A stretch of DNA of 64,000 nucleotides from Enterobacter vonholyi (GTDB lineage Bacteria > Pseudomonadota > Gammaproteobacteria > Enterobacterales > Enterobacteriaceae): positions 64,001-128,000 of the forward strand of contig NZ_VTUC01000008.1 of the NCBI RefSeq assembly GCF_008364555.1, read 5' to 3'. Shown here piece after piece: positions 18,573-27,845 of this stretch. Position 1 is the first letter of the stretch. Every line of letters starts with the position of its first letter. The notes beneath the pieces were generated by a model, which worked only from the letters and a program-made list of their open reading frames with translations, had not been told where the DNA came from and ran no database searches. The translations under genes and the position numbers were made by a program.

Positions 18573-19130
18573 ATGTCACCTTCAGAAATCGCTGCGTGTC
18601 TGGCCTATGCTCTCTCAGTCTGGCTGGCCGCCAGAAACAATATCCATACGTGGTGGATAGGCATCATCGGTAGCGGGCTTTATGCCTGGGTCTTCTATTC
18701 TGTGCAGCTTTATGCTGACGTTACCCTTCAGTTCTTTTTCATCATAACGAGCATAACCGGCTGGCTGCATTGGCTTAAAGGCAATCATGGAGAGGTCTTG
18801 CCTGTTCGTCGTACCAGACCGAGACATTTTTTTATGCTTTTAACCTGCGCCATAAGCGTAGCAGTGGTATACGGGTGGATACTGCATCTCTATACTAATG
18901 CATGGGCCCCCTGGCTGGACTCCATCATTTTGACATTCAGCATTCTTGCTCAGTTTATGTTGATGGGACGGCGTCTGGAAAATTGGTACATCTGGCTTGC
19001 CGTTAATACGCTCGCAGTACCGCTGTACGCGACGAGAGAACTGTATCTGACCGCCGGTTTATATCTGGTGTTTTGGTTAAATGCGTGGCACGGACTGTAT
19101 CAATGGCGCAAGGAGATCCGTGCGCAATGA
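18573..19130 (+). CDS. pnuC: PnuC-family nicotinamide riboside transporter
   Basis: A 185-residue inner-membrane protein with about seven hydrophobic segments. The C-terminal block NTLAVPLYATRELYLTAG and the Trp/Asn-rich end (FWLNAWHGLYQW) are typical of PnuC, which lets nicotinamide riboside into the cell by facilitated diffusion. GGAAGGATA precedes ATG 18573. Its stop overlaps the next start codon (ATGA), coupling it to the NadR-like kinase that traps the substrate. By eye it is richer in A+T than alr and tyrB, suggesting acquisition. A second, unlinked pnuC (nadA-linked in E. coli) would be outside this window. Confidence 0.82.
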   Translation: MSPSEIAACLAYALSVWLAARNNIHTWWIGIIGSGLYAWVFYSVQLYADVTLQFFFIITSITGWLHWLKGNHGEVLPVRRTRPRHFFMLLTCAISVAVVYGWILHLYTNAWAPWLDSIILTFSILAQFMLMGRRLENWYIWLAVNTLAVPLYATRELYLTAGLYLVFWLNAWHGLYQWRKEIRAQ

Positions 19131-20137
19131 CGCTGTATGCCAACGGTCTGGTGGTAGGCAAATTCGCACCATTACATGCGGGCCATGAAGCGCTCATCAA
19201 TACGGCACTTGAGCAGTGCGAGACGGTCTGTATCATCAGCTATTCGTCGCCGGAAATACGCGGTTACGAACCTGAAAAGCGGCTTAACTGGTTAACAACG
19301 CGCTTCCCACAATGTCGCCACCTCGTGCTTTCGCCGCAAGTGTTGGCTTCATATGGCCTTGCGCCACCGCCACCGAATGACGCTGATGACGATCTTCACA
19401 GGCATTATGTTGCAACGCTGTGTGAGGACATTTTGCATTGTCAGCCAGAAGCGGTATTTACTGCCGAAGACTATGGAGACGGGTTTGCCACTGTCCTGAG
19501 CCAGCGTTTCGGACGACCGGTTGCGCACGTGCGTCTCCAGCGTCAACGGGGACCAGAAGCTCCATCGGGAACGCTCATCCGCTCTGATGTTCATCGTTAT
19601 CGCAAGATGATGTCCCCAGAGGTGTACCGTAGCTTTGTTTTTCGTATCTGCTTATTAGGTGGAGAATCGACGGGCAAAAGCACGCTTGCAAAGGCACTGG
19701 CGCAAACGCTAAACGTTCCGTACGTTGCAGAGTATGGTCGTGAACACTGGGAAAAGAAGAACGGTATCCTGGATCGGGAGGATTTGCTGCATATTGCCCG
19801 CGAGCAGGTGCGTCGGGAAGAATTAGCCTGCACGGCGCCTTATCTGGTCTGTGATACGTCACCTTTAACGACCCTGTTTTACGCGCTCGATCAGTTTGGC
19901 AACGCGCCGCAGGCGTTAATTGAGTTAGCCGAACGCGACTATTCTCTGGTCGTACTCTGCGGGGATGAATTTCCCTTTGTGCAGGATGGGACCCGGCAGG
20001 GCGAGGCGTTTCGCCACAGACAGCAGGTATGGTATGAAGCAGAGCTGTCGGCACGAAATATTCCTTTTCTGCGCGTGCGGGGCTCATTGCCTGAGCGAAT
20101 CGATCACATTTGCCGATATATCCAGGGACTGATCTGA
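19127..20137 (+). CDS. NadR-like nicotinamide riboside kinase / NMN adenylyltransferase without repressor domain
   Basis: A 336-residue bifunctional enzyme. Residues 1-165 form a nucleotidyltransferase with GKFAPLHAGH (11-20) that adenylylates NMN to NAD; residues 170-336 form a kinase with P-loop GGESTGKST (178-186) that phosphorylates nicotinamide riboside. The helix-turn-helix that makes E. coli NadR a repressor is missing, as in Haemophilus-type NadR. ATG 19127 overlaps the pnuC stop by four bases, so the open frame back to 19073 is not used. Together with PnuC it forms a complete riboside-to-NAD salvage unit. Confidence 0.85.
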   Translation: MTLYANGLVVGKFAPLHAGHEALINTALEQCETVCIISYSSPEIRGYEPEKRLNWLTTRFPQCRHLVLSPQVLASYGLAPPPPNDADDDLHRHYVATLCEDILHCQPEAVFTAEDYGDGFATVLSQRFGRPVAHVRLQRQRGPEAPSGTLIRSDVHRYRKMMSPEVYRSFVFRICLLGGESTGKSTLAKALAQTLNVPYVAEYGREHWEKKNGILDREDLLHIAREQVRREELACTAPYLVCDTSPLTTLFYALDQFGNAPQALIELAERDYSLVVLCGDEFPFVQDGTRQGEAFRHRQQVWYEAELSARNIPFLRVRGSLPERIDHICRYIQGLI

Positions 20138-20212
20138 TATCGCTCTCGACCTTCACCTGCTTCCGGTTTATTGTTGAAATCCCTGCCTCATCGAATTCCG
20201 GAGAACCATCGC

Positions 20213-21406
20213 GTGTTTCAGAAAGTTGACGCCTATGCCGGCGACCCTATCCTCTCCTTAATGGAGCGTTTCAAAGAAGATCCTCGTAGCGACAAAGTGA
20301 ACCTCAGCATCGGTCTGTATTACAACGAGGATGGCATCATTCCTCAATTAAAAGCCGTTGCCGAAGCCGAAGCGCGTCTGAACGCTGTTCCACACGGCGC
20401 TTCCCTTTATCTGCCGATGGAAGGGCTAAACGCTTATCGCAACACCATTACACCGCTGCTGTTCGGCGCCGATCACGCAGTGCTCGCGCAAAAACGCGTG
20501 GCGACGATCCAGACGCTGGGCGGCTCGGGTGCGCTGAAAGTGGGTGCAGACTTCCTGAAAAAATACTTCCCGGATTCAGGCGTGTGGGTCAGTGACCCGA
20601 CGTGGGAAAACCACGTTGCGATCTTCGAGGGCGCAGGCTTTAAGGTCGAGACCTATCCATGGTTCGACAGCAAAACTAACGGCGTGCGCGTTGAAGCGCT
20701 GTTAGAAAAACTGAACACGCTGCCGGCGCGCAGTATTGTGCTGCTGCACCCATGCTGCCATAACCCGACCGGTGCAGATCTCACTAACGCCCAGTGGGAT
20801 GCGGTGATTGAGGTACTGAAGGCCCGTGACCTGATCCCGTTCCTCGACATTGCCTACCAGGGATTTGGCGCGGGCATGGAAGAAGATGCTTACGCCATCC
20901 GCGCCGTAGCCAGCGCCGGGCTGCCTGCTCTGGTTAGTAACTCCTTCTCTAAAATCTTCTCCCTGTACGGTGAACGCGTTGGCGGTCTGTCCGTAGTGTG
21001 TGAGGATGCCGAAGCAGCCAGCCGCGTGCTCGGCCAGCTGAAAGCGACGGTACGCCGTATCTACTCCAGCCCGCCAAACTTTGGTGCGCAGGTGGTGGCG
21101 ACGGTTCTCGGTGATGAGCAGCTGAAAGCGTCCTGGCTTGGCGAAGTGGAAGCGATGCGTAAGCGCATTCTTTCGATGCGTCAGGAACTGGTTAACGTCC
21201 TGAAAGAGGCGGTGCCGGGACATAACTTCGACTATCTGCTCAAGCAGCGCGGGATGTTCAGCTATACCGGACTGAGTGCGGCGCAGGTCGATCGCCTTCG
21301 CGAAGAGTTCGGCATTTATCTCATCGCCAGCGGCCGTATGTGCGTGGCGGGTCTGAATTCCAGCAACGTTCATCGCGTGGCGCAGGCGTTTGCTGCTGTA
21401 ATGTAA
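20213..21406 (+). CDS. tyrB: Aromatic amino acid aminotransferase TyrB
   Basis: A 397-residue class I PLP aminotransferase making tyrosine, phenylalanine and leucine from their keto acids. The PLP lysine lies in [17 protein letters not shown] (near residue 247). It starts at GTG 20213 ([10 protein letters not shown]), as in E. coli, after CCGGAGAA; the frame is open to 20171, but that gives a non-family N-terminus. I saw no TyrR box (TGTAAA-N6-TTTACA) in the 75 bases upstream. Confidence 0.95.
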   Translation: MFQKVDAYAGDPILSLMERFKEDPRSDKVNLSIGLYYNEDGIIPQLKAVAEAEARLNAVPHGASLYLPMEGLNAYRNTITPLLFGADHAVLAQKRVATIQTLGGSGALKVGADFLKKYFPDSGVWVSDPTWENHVAIFEGAGFKVETYPWFDSKTNGVRVEALLEKLNTLPARSIVLLHPCCHNPTGADLTNAQWDAVIEVLKARDLIPFLDIAYQGFGAGMEEDAYAIRAVASAGLPALVSNSFSKIFSLYGERVGGLSVVCEDAEAASRVLGQLKATVRRIYSSPPNFGAQVVATVLGDEQLKASWLGEVEAMRKRILSMRQELVNVLKEAVPGHNFDYLLKQRGMFSYTGLSAAQVDRLREEFGIYLIASGRMCVAGLNSSNVHRVAQAFAAVM

Positions 21407-21425
21407 GTACTCACTACTCTTTTCC

Positions 21426-21458
21426 CCCTCTCCCTGTGGGAGAGGGTTGGGGTGAGGG
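21426..21458 (+). repeat. GC-palindrome repeat, copy 1
   Basis: CCCTCTCCC-TGT-GGGAGAGGG followed by TTGGGGTGAGGG, after tyrB. The rest of the 246-base gap to aphA holds a second short palindrome (GCCCGGTTACCGGGC, 21481-21495) and no gene that I can support. Confidence 0.85.
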
Positions 21459-21652
21459 CATCAGGCCGCACAAGAATCTTGCCCGGTTACCGGGCCTACA
21501 CGTCACATCTGCGCTTTGTGATCATCTTCTTTTTATTCATCTTCATAAGTAAAAACTCCTTCCCTTCACCTCCCGCTGGGGTTATGGTCGGATAGTTTTT
21601 TGACCGTTCGCTCAAATTAAAACGATAACAAACTGAATTTTCAGGGGAAAAT

Positions 21653-22366
21653 ATGCGCAAGATCACACTGGCGCTCAGCGCCGCCTGCTTATTGTTCTCG
21701 CTTAATAGCGCCGTCGTCGCGCGAGCTTCTGCCCCGACGCCGCTTTACACCGGCACCACCGCCGCCATTCTTGCCGAGCAGGCACCTATTCACTGGGTTT
21801 CCGTGGCCCAAATCGAAAACAGCCTGATGGGCCGCGCGCCAATGGCCGTGGGCTTTGACATTGACGATACCGTGCTGTTCTCAAGCCCTGGCTTCTGGCG
21901 CGGGAAGAAAACGTATTCACCCGACAGCGAAGCGTATCTGAAGAACCCGGAATTCTGGGAAAAAATGAATAACGGCTGGGACGAATTCAGCATCCCGAAA
22001 GAGGTTGCCCGTGCACTTATTGCCATGCACGTGAAGCGCGGTGACAGCATTTATTTTGTGACCGGCCGCAGTCAGACCAAAACGGAAACCGTCTCGAAAA
22101 CGCTGCAGGATGATTTCCAGATCCCGGCGACCAGCATGAATCCGGTGATTTTTGCTGGTGACAAAGAAGGGCAAAACACCAAAACCCAGTGGCTGGAAAA
22201 GAAAAATATCAAAGTATTCTACGGCGATTCGGATAACGACATCACCGCCGCGCATGACGTGGGTGCCAGAGGAATCAGGGTATTGCGTGCCTCTAACTCC
22301 ACCTATCGACCGCTGCCGATGGCCGGAAAGTTTGGCGAAGAGGTCATTGTGAACTCTGAGTATTAA
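21653..22366 (+). CDS. aphA: Class B acid phosphatase AphA, periplasmic
   Basis: A 237-residue secreted HAD-superfamily phosphatase that removes phosphate from nucleotides and other organic phosphates. It has an N-terminal signal peptide (residues 1 to about 24), the nucleophile motif FDIDDT (residues 68-73) and the C-terminal acidic motif YGDSDNDI. It is the same size as E. coli AphA. GGGGAAA precedes ATG 21653. Confidence 0.95.
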   Translation: MRKITLALSAACLLFSLNSAVVARASAPTPLYTGTTAAILAEQAPIHWVSVAQIENSLMGRAPMAVGFDIDDTVLFSSPGFWRGKKTYSPDSEAYLKNPEFWEKMNNGWDEFSIPKEVARALIAMHVKRGDSIYFVTGRSQTKTETVSKTLQDDFQIPATSMNPVIFAGDKEGQNTKTQWLEKKNIKVFYGDSDNDITAAHDVGARGIRVLRASNSTYRPLPMAGKFGEEVIVNSEY

Positions 22367-22367
22367 A

Positions 22368-22424
22368 CCGCAGGCGACGAGTTTGACTCTTTTTTAAGCA
22401 AATCTCGTCGCTGCGGGTTTTACC
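22368..22424 (+). terminator. aphA terminator
   Basis: CCGCAGGCGACGAG (22368-22381) pairs with CTCGTCGCTGCGG (22404-22416) across a T-rich loop and is followed by GTTTTACC. Confidence 0.7.
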
Positions 22425-22479
22425 TTTTGCCTTCTTGCTGCACACTTAGAAAGATTCATCTTTCATTACGGAGCAGCAC

Positions 22480-22896
22480 ATGTGGTATCAACAGACCCTG
22501 ACCTTAAGCGCGAAACCACGCGGATTTCATCTGGTGACGGACGAAGTCATCGGGCAAATCCGCGACCTGCCGCGGGTCAAAACGGGTTTGCTGCATCTGC
22601 TCCTTCAGCACACGTCTGCCTCTCTCACGCTTAATGAAAATTGCGATCCCACCGTCCGGTCAGACATGGAGCACCATTTTCTGAAGAGCGTCCCGGACAA
22701 CGCTCCTTATGAGCATGACTATGAGGGGGCAGACGATATGCCTTCGCATATTAAATCCTCCCTGTTGGGCGTATCGCTTATGCTGCCGGTTCACAACGGG
22801 CGGCTGCTGTTGGGAACGTGGCAGGGGATCTGGCTGGGAGAGCATCGCATTCACGGTGGTTCGCGTAAAATTATCGCCACGCTACAAGGGGAATAA
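22480..22896 (+). CDS. yjbQ: UPF0047 family protein YjbQ
   Basis: A 138-residue cytoplasmic protein of the YjbQ family, with the signature [19 protein letters not shown] (near residue 45) and HGGSRKI near the end. E. coli YjbQ has weak thiamine phosphate synthase activity; its real role is unclear. yjbR starts two bases after its stop, so the two are co-translated. Confidence 0.92.
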   Translation: MWYQQTLTLSAKPRGFHLVTDEVIGQIRDLPRVKTGLLHLLLQHTSASLTLNENCDPTVRSDMEHHFLKSVPDNAPYEHDYEGADDMPSHIKSSLLGVSLMLPVHNGRLLLGTWQGIWLGEHRIHGGSRKIIATLQGE

Positions 22897-22898
22897 AG

Positions 22899-23252
22899 AT
22901 GACAATTTCGGAGATACTTCAGTACTGCATGAGCAAGCCCGGCGCGGAGCAGAGCGTCCATAGCGACTGGAAAGCCACGCAGGTTAAGGTGGGGGATGTG
23001 CTGTTTGCGATGGTGAAAGAGGTGGAAGGCCGTCCTGCGGCGTCGCTGAAAACCAGCCCTGAACTGGCTGATTTGCTACGTCAACAGCATGATGACGTGA
23101 GGCCGAGCAAGCACCTGAATAAGGCGCACTGGAGCACCGTCTATCTGGATGGATCGATTCCAGGCTCGCAAATTTACTACCTGGTGGACGCGTCCTATCA
23201 GCAGGCGGTTGAGCTGCTGCCGGAAACGACCCGACAGCAGCTCTCCGTGTGA
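22899..23252 (+). CDS. yjbR: MmcQ/YjbR-family DNA-binding-like protein YjbR
   Basis: A 117-residue protein of the MmcQ/YjbR fold (begins MTISEILQYCMSKPGAEQSV; contains KASLKTSPEL-like and LNKAHWSTVYLDG segments). The fold resembles CyaY-type DNA-binding proteins, but no function is proven. Its stop lies only three bases from the uvrA stop on the opposite strand, leaving no room for an intergenic terminator. Confidence 0.9.
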   Translation: MTISEILQYCMSKPGAEQSVHSDWKATQVKVGDVLFAMVKEVEGRPAASLKTSPELADLLRQQHDDVRPSKHLNKAHWSTVYLDGSIPGSQIYYLVDASYQQAVELLPETTRQQLSV

Positions 23253-23255
23253 CAA

Positions 23256-26078
23256 TTACAGCAACGGTTTAAGGAAGCGCGCAGTGTGCGAGGCTTCGCA
23301 CTCTGCAACCGTCTCTGGCGTACCGGAGACGAGAATTTCACCGCCGCCGCTGCCGCCTTCCGGGCCGAGATCGACAATCCAGTCCGCGGTTTTAATCACG
23401 TCCAGGTTATGTTCGATGACCACGATAGTGTTGCCCTGATCGCGCAACTGATGCAGCACGTCGAGCAGCTGCTGGATATCGGCAAAGTGCAGGCCGGTGG
23501 TCGGCTCGTCCAGAATGTAGAGCGTCTGACCGGTGCCGCGTTTTGACAGCTCGCGCGCCAGCTTCACGCGCTGCGCTTCGCCGCCGGACAGCGTGGTTGC
23601 CGACTGCCCCAGACGAATGTAGGTCAGGCCCACGTCCATCAGCGTCTGCAGCTTACGCGCCAGCGCAGGAACGGCATCAAAGAATTCGCGCGCCTCTTCG
23701 ATGGTCATGTCCAGCACTTCGTGGATGGTCTTGCCTTTGTACTTAATCTCCAGCGTTTCTCGGTTATAGCGCTTGCCTTTGCACTGGTCGCACGGCACGT
23801 AGATATCCGGCAGGAAGTGCATCTCAACCTTGATCACGCCATCGCCCTGGCACGCTTCGCAGCGGCCACCGCGTACGTTAAAGCTGAAACGTCCTGGCGT
23901 ATAGCCGCGGGAGCGTGCTTCCGGCACACCGGCAAACAGTTCACGTACGGGCGTGAAGACGCCGGTATAGGTTGCCGGGTTAGAGCGCGGGGTACGGCCA
24001 ATCGGGCTCTGGTCAATATCGATAACTTTGTCGAAATGCTCCAGCCCCTGGATGTCACGGTACGGCGCCGGCTCGGCCAGCGTCGCGCCGTTCAGCGCCG
24101 TCTGCGCAATCGGGAACAGCGTATCGTTGATCAGCGTCGATTTACCGGAACCGGATACGCCGGTGATACAGGTAAACAGGCCAACAGGCAGCGTCAGGGT
24201 GACGTCTTTGAGGTTGTTGCCGCGCGCGCCGGTCAGCTTCAGCACTTTTTCTGGATCTGCCGCTACGCGCTGTTTTGGCACCTCAATCTTACGCTTGCCG
24301 CTCATGTACTGGCCGGTCAGCGATTCGGGCACCGCCATGATGTCCTTCAGCGTCCCTTCTGCAACCACCTGCCCGCCGTGTACGCCTGCGCCCGGACCAA
24401 TATCGATCACGTGATCAGCCGCGCGGATCGCATCTTCATCGTGCTCGACCACGATTACCGTGTTGCCGAGGTTGCGCAGGTGGACCAGCGTGCCGAGCAG
24501 ACGCTCGTTGTCGCGCTGGTGCAAGCCGATGGACGGCTCATCCAGTACGTACATCACGCCTACCAGACCCGCGCCAATCTGGCTCGCCAGACGTATACGC
24601 TGCGCTTCACCGCCGGAGAGCGTTTCTGCCGAGCGGGATAACGTCAGGTAGTTCAGGCCGACGTTCACCAGGAATTTCAGGCGATCGCCAATCTCTTTCA
24701 GCACTTTTTCGGCTATTTTCGCGCGCTGGCCGGAGAGCTTCAGGTTATTGAAGAAGTCCATCGCGTGGCCGATGCTCATGTCTGAGATGGTCGGCAGCGC
24801 CGTGTTTTCCACAAACACGTGGCGCGCTTCGCGGCGCAGGCGCGTTCCTTCACAGGTGGCACAGGAGCGGTTGCTGATGAACTTCGCCAGCTCCTCGCGC
24901 ACCGCGCTGGATTCAGTCTCTTTGTAGCGGCGCTCCATGTTGTGCAGCACCCCTTCGAACGGGTGGCGACGCACGGAGGTATCGCCGCGATCGTTCATGT
25001 ATTTGAACTCGATGTTCTCTTTACCGGAACCGAACAGGATCACTTTGTGCACGTTCGGGCTCAGGCTGGCCCACGGCGCTTCAACGTCGAACTTGTAGTG
25101 TTCTGCCAGCGATTTCAGCATCTGGAAGTAGTAGAAGTTACGCTTGTCCCAGCCGCGAATGGCCCCGCCCGCCAGCGACAGCTCCGGGTTCTGGATCACG
25201 CGATCCGGATCGAAATACTGCTGCACGCCCAGGCCGTCACACGTCGGGCACGCGCCCGCCGGGTTGTTAAAGGAGAACAGGCGCGGTTCCAGCTCGCGCA
25301 TGCTGTAGCCGCAAATCGGGCAGGCAAAGTTGGCGGAGAAGAGCAGCTCTTCCGCTTTTGGATCGTCCATGTCGGAGACCACGGCCGTGCCGCCAGAGAG
25401 TTCCAGCGCCGTTTCAAAGGATTCCGCCAGGCGCGTGGCGAGATCGTCGCGCACCTTAAAGCGGTCAATCACCACTTCGATGGTGTGCTTCTTCTGCAGC
25501 TCCAGCTTTGGTGGATCGGACAGGTCACACACTTCGCCGTCGATACGGGCGCGGATATAGCCCTGGCTTGCCAGGTTTTCCAGCGTTTTGGTGTGTTCGC
25601 CCTTACGCTCTTTGATGATTGGCGCAAGGAGCATCAGGCGCTTGCCTTCCGGCTGCGACAGCACGTTATCGACCATCTGGCTCACGGTTTGCGCCGCCAG
25701 CGGGACGTCGTGGTCCGGGCAGCGCGGCTCGCCCACGCGGGCATACAGCAGACGCAGGTAGTCATGAATTTCGGTAATGGTACCGACCGTTGAGCGCGGG
25801 TTATGCGACGTGGACTTCTGCTCAATAGAGATAGCAGGTGACAACCCTTCAATATGGTCGACATCCGGTTTTTCCATCAGTGACAGGAACTGACGAGCGT
25901 ACGCCGAGAGCGATTCAACGTAACGACGCTGTCCTTCGGCATACAGAGTGTCGAAAGCCAGTGAGGATTTGCCAGACCCCGAAAGCCCGGTCACGACAAT
26001 GAGTTTGTCGCGAGGGATTATGAGGTTGATATTCTTGAGATTGTGGGTGCGGGCGCCCCGAACTTCGATCTTATCCAT
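23256..26078 (-). CDS. uvrA: Excision nuclease subunit UvrA
   Basis: UvrA is the damage-sensing ATPase of nucleotide excision repair; it loads UvrB at lesions. The 940 residues hold two ABC ATPase modules with P-loops GLSGSGKSS (31-39) and GVSGSGKST (about 640), two zinc-finger modules ([11 protein letters not shown] and [10 protein letters not shown]...CDQC) and two LSGGEAQR signatures. The length equals E. coli. It is divergent from ssb across 250 bases with a shared SOS box. Confidence 0.98.
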   Translation of the reverse strand: MDKIEVRGARTHNLKNINLIIPRDKLIVVTGLSGSGKSSLAFDTLYAEGQRRYVESLSAYARQFLSLMEKPDVDHIEGLSPAISIEQKSTSHNPRSTVGTITEIHDYLRLLYARVGEPRCPDHDVPLAAQTVSQMVDNVLSQPEGKRLMLLAPIIKERKGEHTKTLENLASQGYIRARIDGEVCDLSDPPKLELQKKHTIEVVIDRFKVRDDLATRLAESFETALELSGGTAVVSDMDDPKAEELLFSANFACPICGYSMRELEPRLFSFNNPAGACPTCDGLGVQQYFDPDRVIQNPELSLAGGAIRGWDKRNFYYFQMLKSLAEHYKFDVEAPWASLSPNVHKVILFGSGKENIEFKYMNDRGDTSVRRHPFEGVLHNMERRYKETESSAVREELAKFISNRSCATCEGTRLRREARHVFVENTALPTISDMSIGHAMDFFNNLKLSGQRAKIAEKVLKEIGDRLKFLVNVGLNYLTLSRSAETLSGGEAQRIRLASQIGAGLVGVMYVLDEPSIGLHQRDNERLLGTLVHLRNLGNTVIVVEHDEDAIRAADHVIDIGPGAGVHGGQVVAEGTLKDIMAVPESLTGQYMSGKRKIEVPKQRVAADPEKVLKLTGARGNNLKDVTLTLPVGLFTCITGVSGSGKSTLINDTLFPIAQTALNGATLAEPAPYRDIQGLEHFDKVIDIDQSPIGRTPRSNPATYTGVFTPVRELFAGVPEARSRGYTPGRFSFNVRGGRCEACQGDGVIKVEMHFLPDIYVPCDQCKGKRYNRETLEIKYKGKTIHEVLDMTIEEAREFFDAVPALARKLQTLMDVGLTYIRLGQSATTLSGGEAQRVKLARELSKRGTGQTLYILDEPTTGLHFADIQQLLDVLHQLRDQGNTIVVIEHNLDVIKTADWIVDLGPEGGSGGGEILVSGTPETVAECEASHTARFLKPLL

Positions 26079-26165
26079 TCACCTTTCCCGGTTGGAACAC
26101 GGATTGCCTGGTTTGTTTGAAGGACAAACGGCTGTCAGAAACGGCTAATTATGACACAATTTGAC

Positions 26166-26181
26166 CTGTTTGAATATACAG
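26166..26181. promoter_or_regulatory. SOS box between uvrA and ssb
   Basis: CTGTTTGAATATACAG is a full CTGT-N8-ACAG LexA box. It lies 88 bases from the uvrA start and 148 from the ssb start, the position used in E. coli for uvrA and the ssb upstream promoter. Confidence 0.9.
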
Positions 26182-26328
26182 TATTGGAATGCATTTTCTG
26201 ATTCGCTGTGTAACAATGTTGAGTTGCGGGAGAACTCTGGAACGTGCTACGCAACTATCAAAGTGCAGCATGGAAATGGTACACTCGCGCGTTTACACTA
26301 TTAAGAAACGTATTCAGGAGACACGAAC

Positions 26329-26859
26329 ATGGCCAGCAGAGGCGTAAACAAGGTGATTCTCGTCGGTAATCTGGGCCAGGACCCGGAAGTACGCTACATG
26401 CCGAGTGGTGGTGCAGTTGCCAACATTACGCTGGCTACTTCCGAATCCTGGCGTGATAAAGCGACCGGTGAGATGAAAGAGCAGACCGAATGGCACCGCG
26501 TTGTGCTGTTTGGCAAACTGGCCGAAGTGGCCGGAGAATATCTGCGCAAAGGTTCTCAGGTCTATATCGAAGGCCAGCTGCGTACCCGCAAATGGACCGA
26601 TCAGTCCGGAGCTGAGAAGTATACGACTGAAGTAGTGGTCAACGTGGGCGGCACCATGCAGATGCTGGGTGGCCGTCAGGGCGGCGGCGCACCTGCAGGT
26701 GGCGGTCAGAGCCAGCAGCAGGGCGGTTGGGGTCAGCCTCAGCAGCCGCAGGGTGGCAACCAGTTCAGCGGCGGAGCACAGTCTCGTCCGCAGCAGCAGT
26801 CTGCTCCGGCGCCGTCTAACGAACCGCCAATGGATTTCGACGACGACATTCCGTTCTGA
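26329..26859 (+). CDS. ssb: Single-stranded DNA-binding protein Ssb
   Basis: A 176-residue homotetrameric protein coating single-stranded DNA in replication, repair and recombination. The OB fold covers residues 1-112, then a Gly/Gln/Pro-rich linker and the conserved acidic tip MDFDDDIPF that recruits partner proteins. It is two residues shorter than E. coli, in the linker. AGGAGACACGAAC precedes ATG 26329. Confidence 0.98.
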   Translation: MASRGVNKVILVGNLGQDPEVRYMPSGGAVANITLATSESWRDKATGEMKEQTEWHRVVLFGKLAEVAGEYLRKGSQVYIEGQLRTRKWTDQSGAEKYTTEVVVNVGGTMQMLGGRQGGGAPAGGGQSQQQGGWGQPQQPQGGNQFSGGAQSRPQQQSAPAPSNEPPMDFDDDIPF

Positions 26860-26875
26860 TTTCCGCGTGCTAAAC

Positions 26876-26906
26876 AAAAAACCCAGACCATCGTCTGGGT
26901 TTTTTT
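26876..26906. terminator. ssb/yjcB bidirectional terminator
   Basis: ACCCAGAC (26881-26888) / GTCTGGGT (26893-26900) is flanked by an A run and TTTTTT, so it can end both ssb and the convergent yjcB transcript. Confidence 0.9.
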
Positions 26907-26919
26907 ATTCCGTAAGGGA

Positions 26920-27201
26920 TCAGGTAATCACCATCGGCCAGTCTGGCGGCGTGTGGCTCATCGCCTCAACCATCACCACTTTAATATTTTCCCAGACGGC
27001 AGCGATATCCAACAGGGTGATACCAAGCAGACCCGTTGCAAACCAGCAGGCAGCGCCCAGCCCCAGCAGGGTGCTGATGACAGCAAGACCCGCATAGTCA
27101 GATTTACGAAACTGAATGTTCAGCGTGCTGGCTAAAAACATCAGTACCGCACTCAACAAAGGCCAGCGCAGAAGAACCATGCTGGTAGTAATGGTTGCCA
27201 T
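26920..27201 (-). CDS. yjcB: Inner-membrane protein YjcB
   Basis: A 93-residue small membrane protein with three hydrophobic stretches, matching E. coli YjcB (LLSAVLMFLASTLNIQFRKSD); function unknown. Two start codons are possible. ATG at 27199-27201 has AGAGGA eight bases away and gives the E. coli length; the one at 27210 abuts the ribosome site and is rejected. A perfect CRP half-site pair lies about 70 bases upstream. Confidence 0.85.
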   Translation of the reverse strand: MATITTSMVLLRWPLLSAVLMFLASTLNIQFRKSDYAGLAVISTLLGLGAACWFATGLLGITLLDIAAVWENIKVVMVEAMSHTPPDWPMVIT

Positions 27202-27260
27202 AAAACCCATCCTCTACAAAACAGACGAACTGAATGAAACAGTGTTTCTCGTTACAAAAT

Positions 27261-27282
27261 ATGTGTGAACTATATCACAATT
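27261..27282. promoter_or_regulatory. Consensus CRP-binding site upstream of yjcB
   Basis: TGTGA (27264-27268)-N6-TCACA (27275-27279) matches both CRP half-sites exactly. Its centre is 70 bases before the yjcB start codon and 575 before pdeC, so yjcB is the likely target. The remainder of the 27202-27845 gap shows no supported gene or RNA. Confidence 0.65.
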
Positions 27283-27845
27283 GATGATTTATTCGCCAGT
27301 GCCAGTGCGATCAAAAAAGAGGATTTTATTCCTCAGGAAAAGCGATTCTGTAGGCAGGACCAGCCTCGGCGCATGAGGAAGTGAACCCACAACGTGCCGG
27401 AAACGACCGTCGGGTAAGTGGGGATACCGCAAATTCGGTTTTTATAACAGGGGCGTTATTCTCCGCCATTACTGAAAATACTGTGGTCAAGACTGATTAT
27501 TTATAAATCAACAAACACAGTACCCGGCGCAAATAGCATAAAACGTCATGACGATGTTGTACTTTTTTCATGCTGTCAGACGTTTGGCTTAATCAACGAT
27601 CGCCTGTTGTGTTATCTTTCCGTCGGCCCCGGCGGGCTGGATAATTATTTCCCTTAATTGAAACGGAACGAATACTTACAGTTTAACTTACGGGAAAATA
27701 TTATCGTCATAACGAAATTTAAGATTTTTAATACTAAAAGTCAGTTGCTAACTTTGCATGATTCATGCAACGTAATCACCTGTTTAACAAAGCATCCGGC
27801 CTTCATTACTACAGGCGTACAACATGCAGGGATATAGGGCGGGAA

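Noticed and set aside
23721..25793. Long plus-strand frames inside uvrA (306 and 324 codons)
   Set aside because: They are antisense to a fully conserved 940-residue protein and lack any domain signature.
27202..27845. Riboswitch or small RNA in the 640-base gap before pdeC
   Set aside because: I looked for GEMM-like and terminator structures and found only short imperfect stems; nothing beyond the CRP site can be supported.
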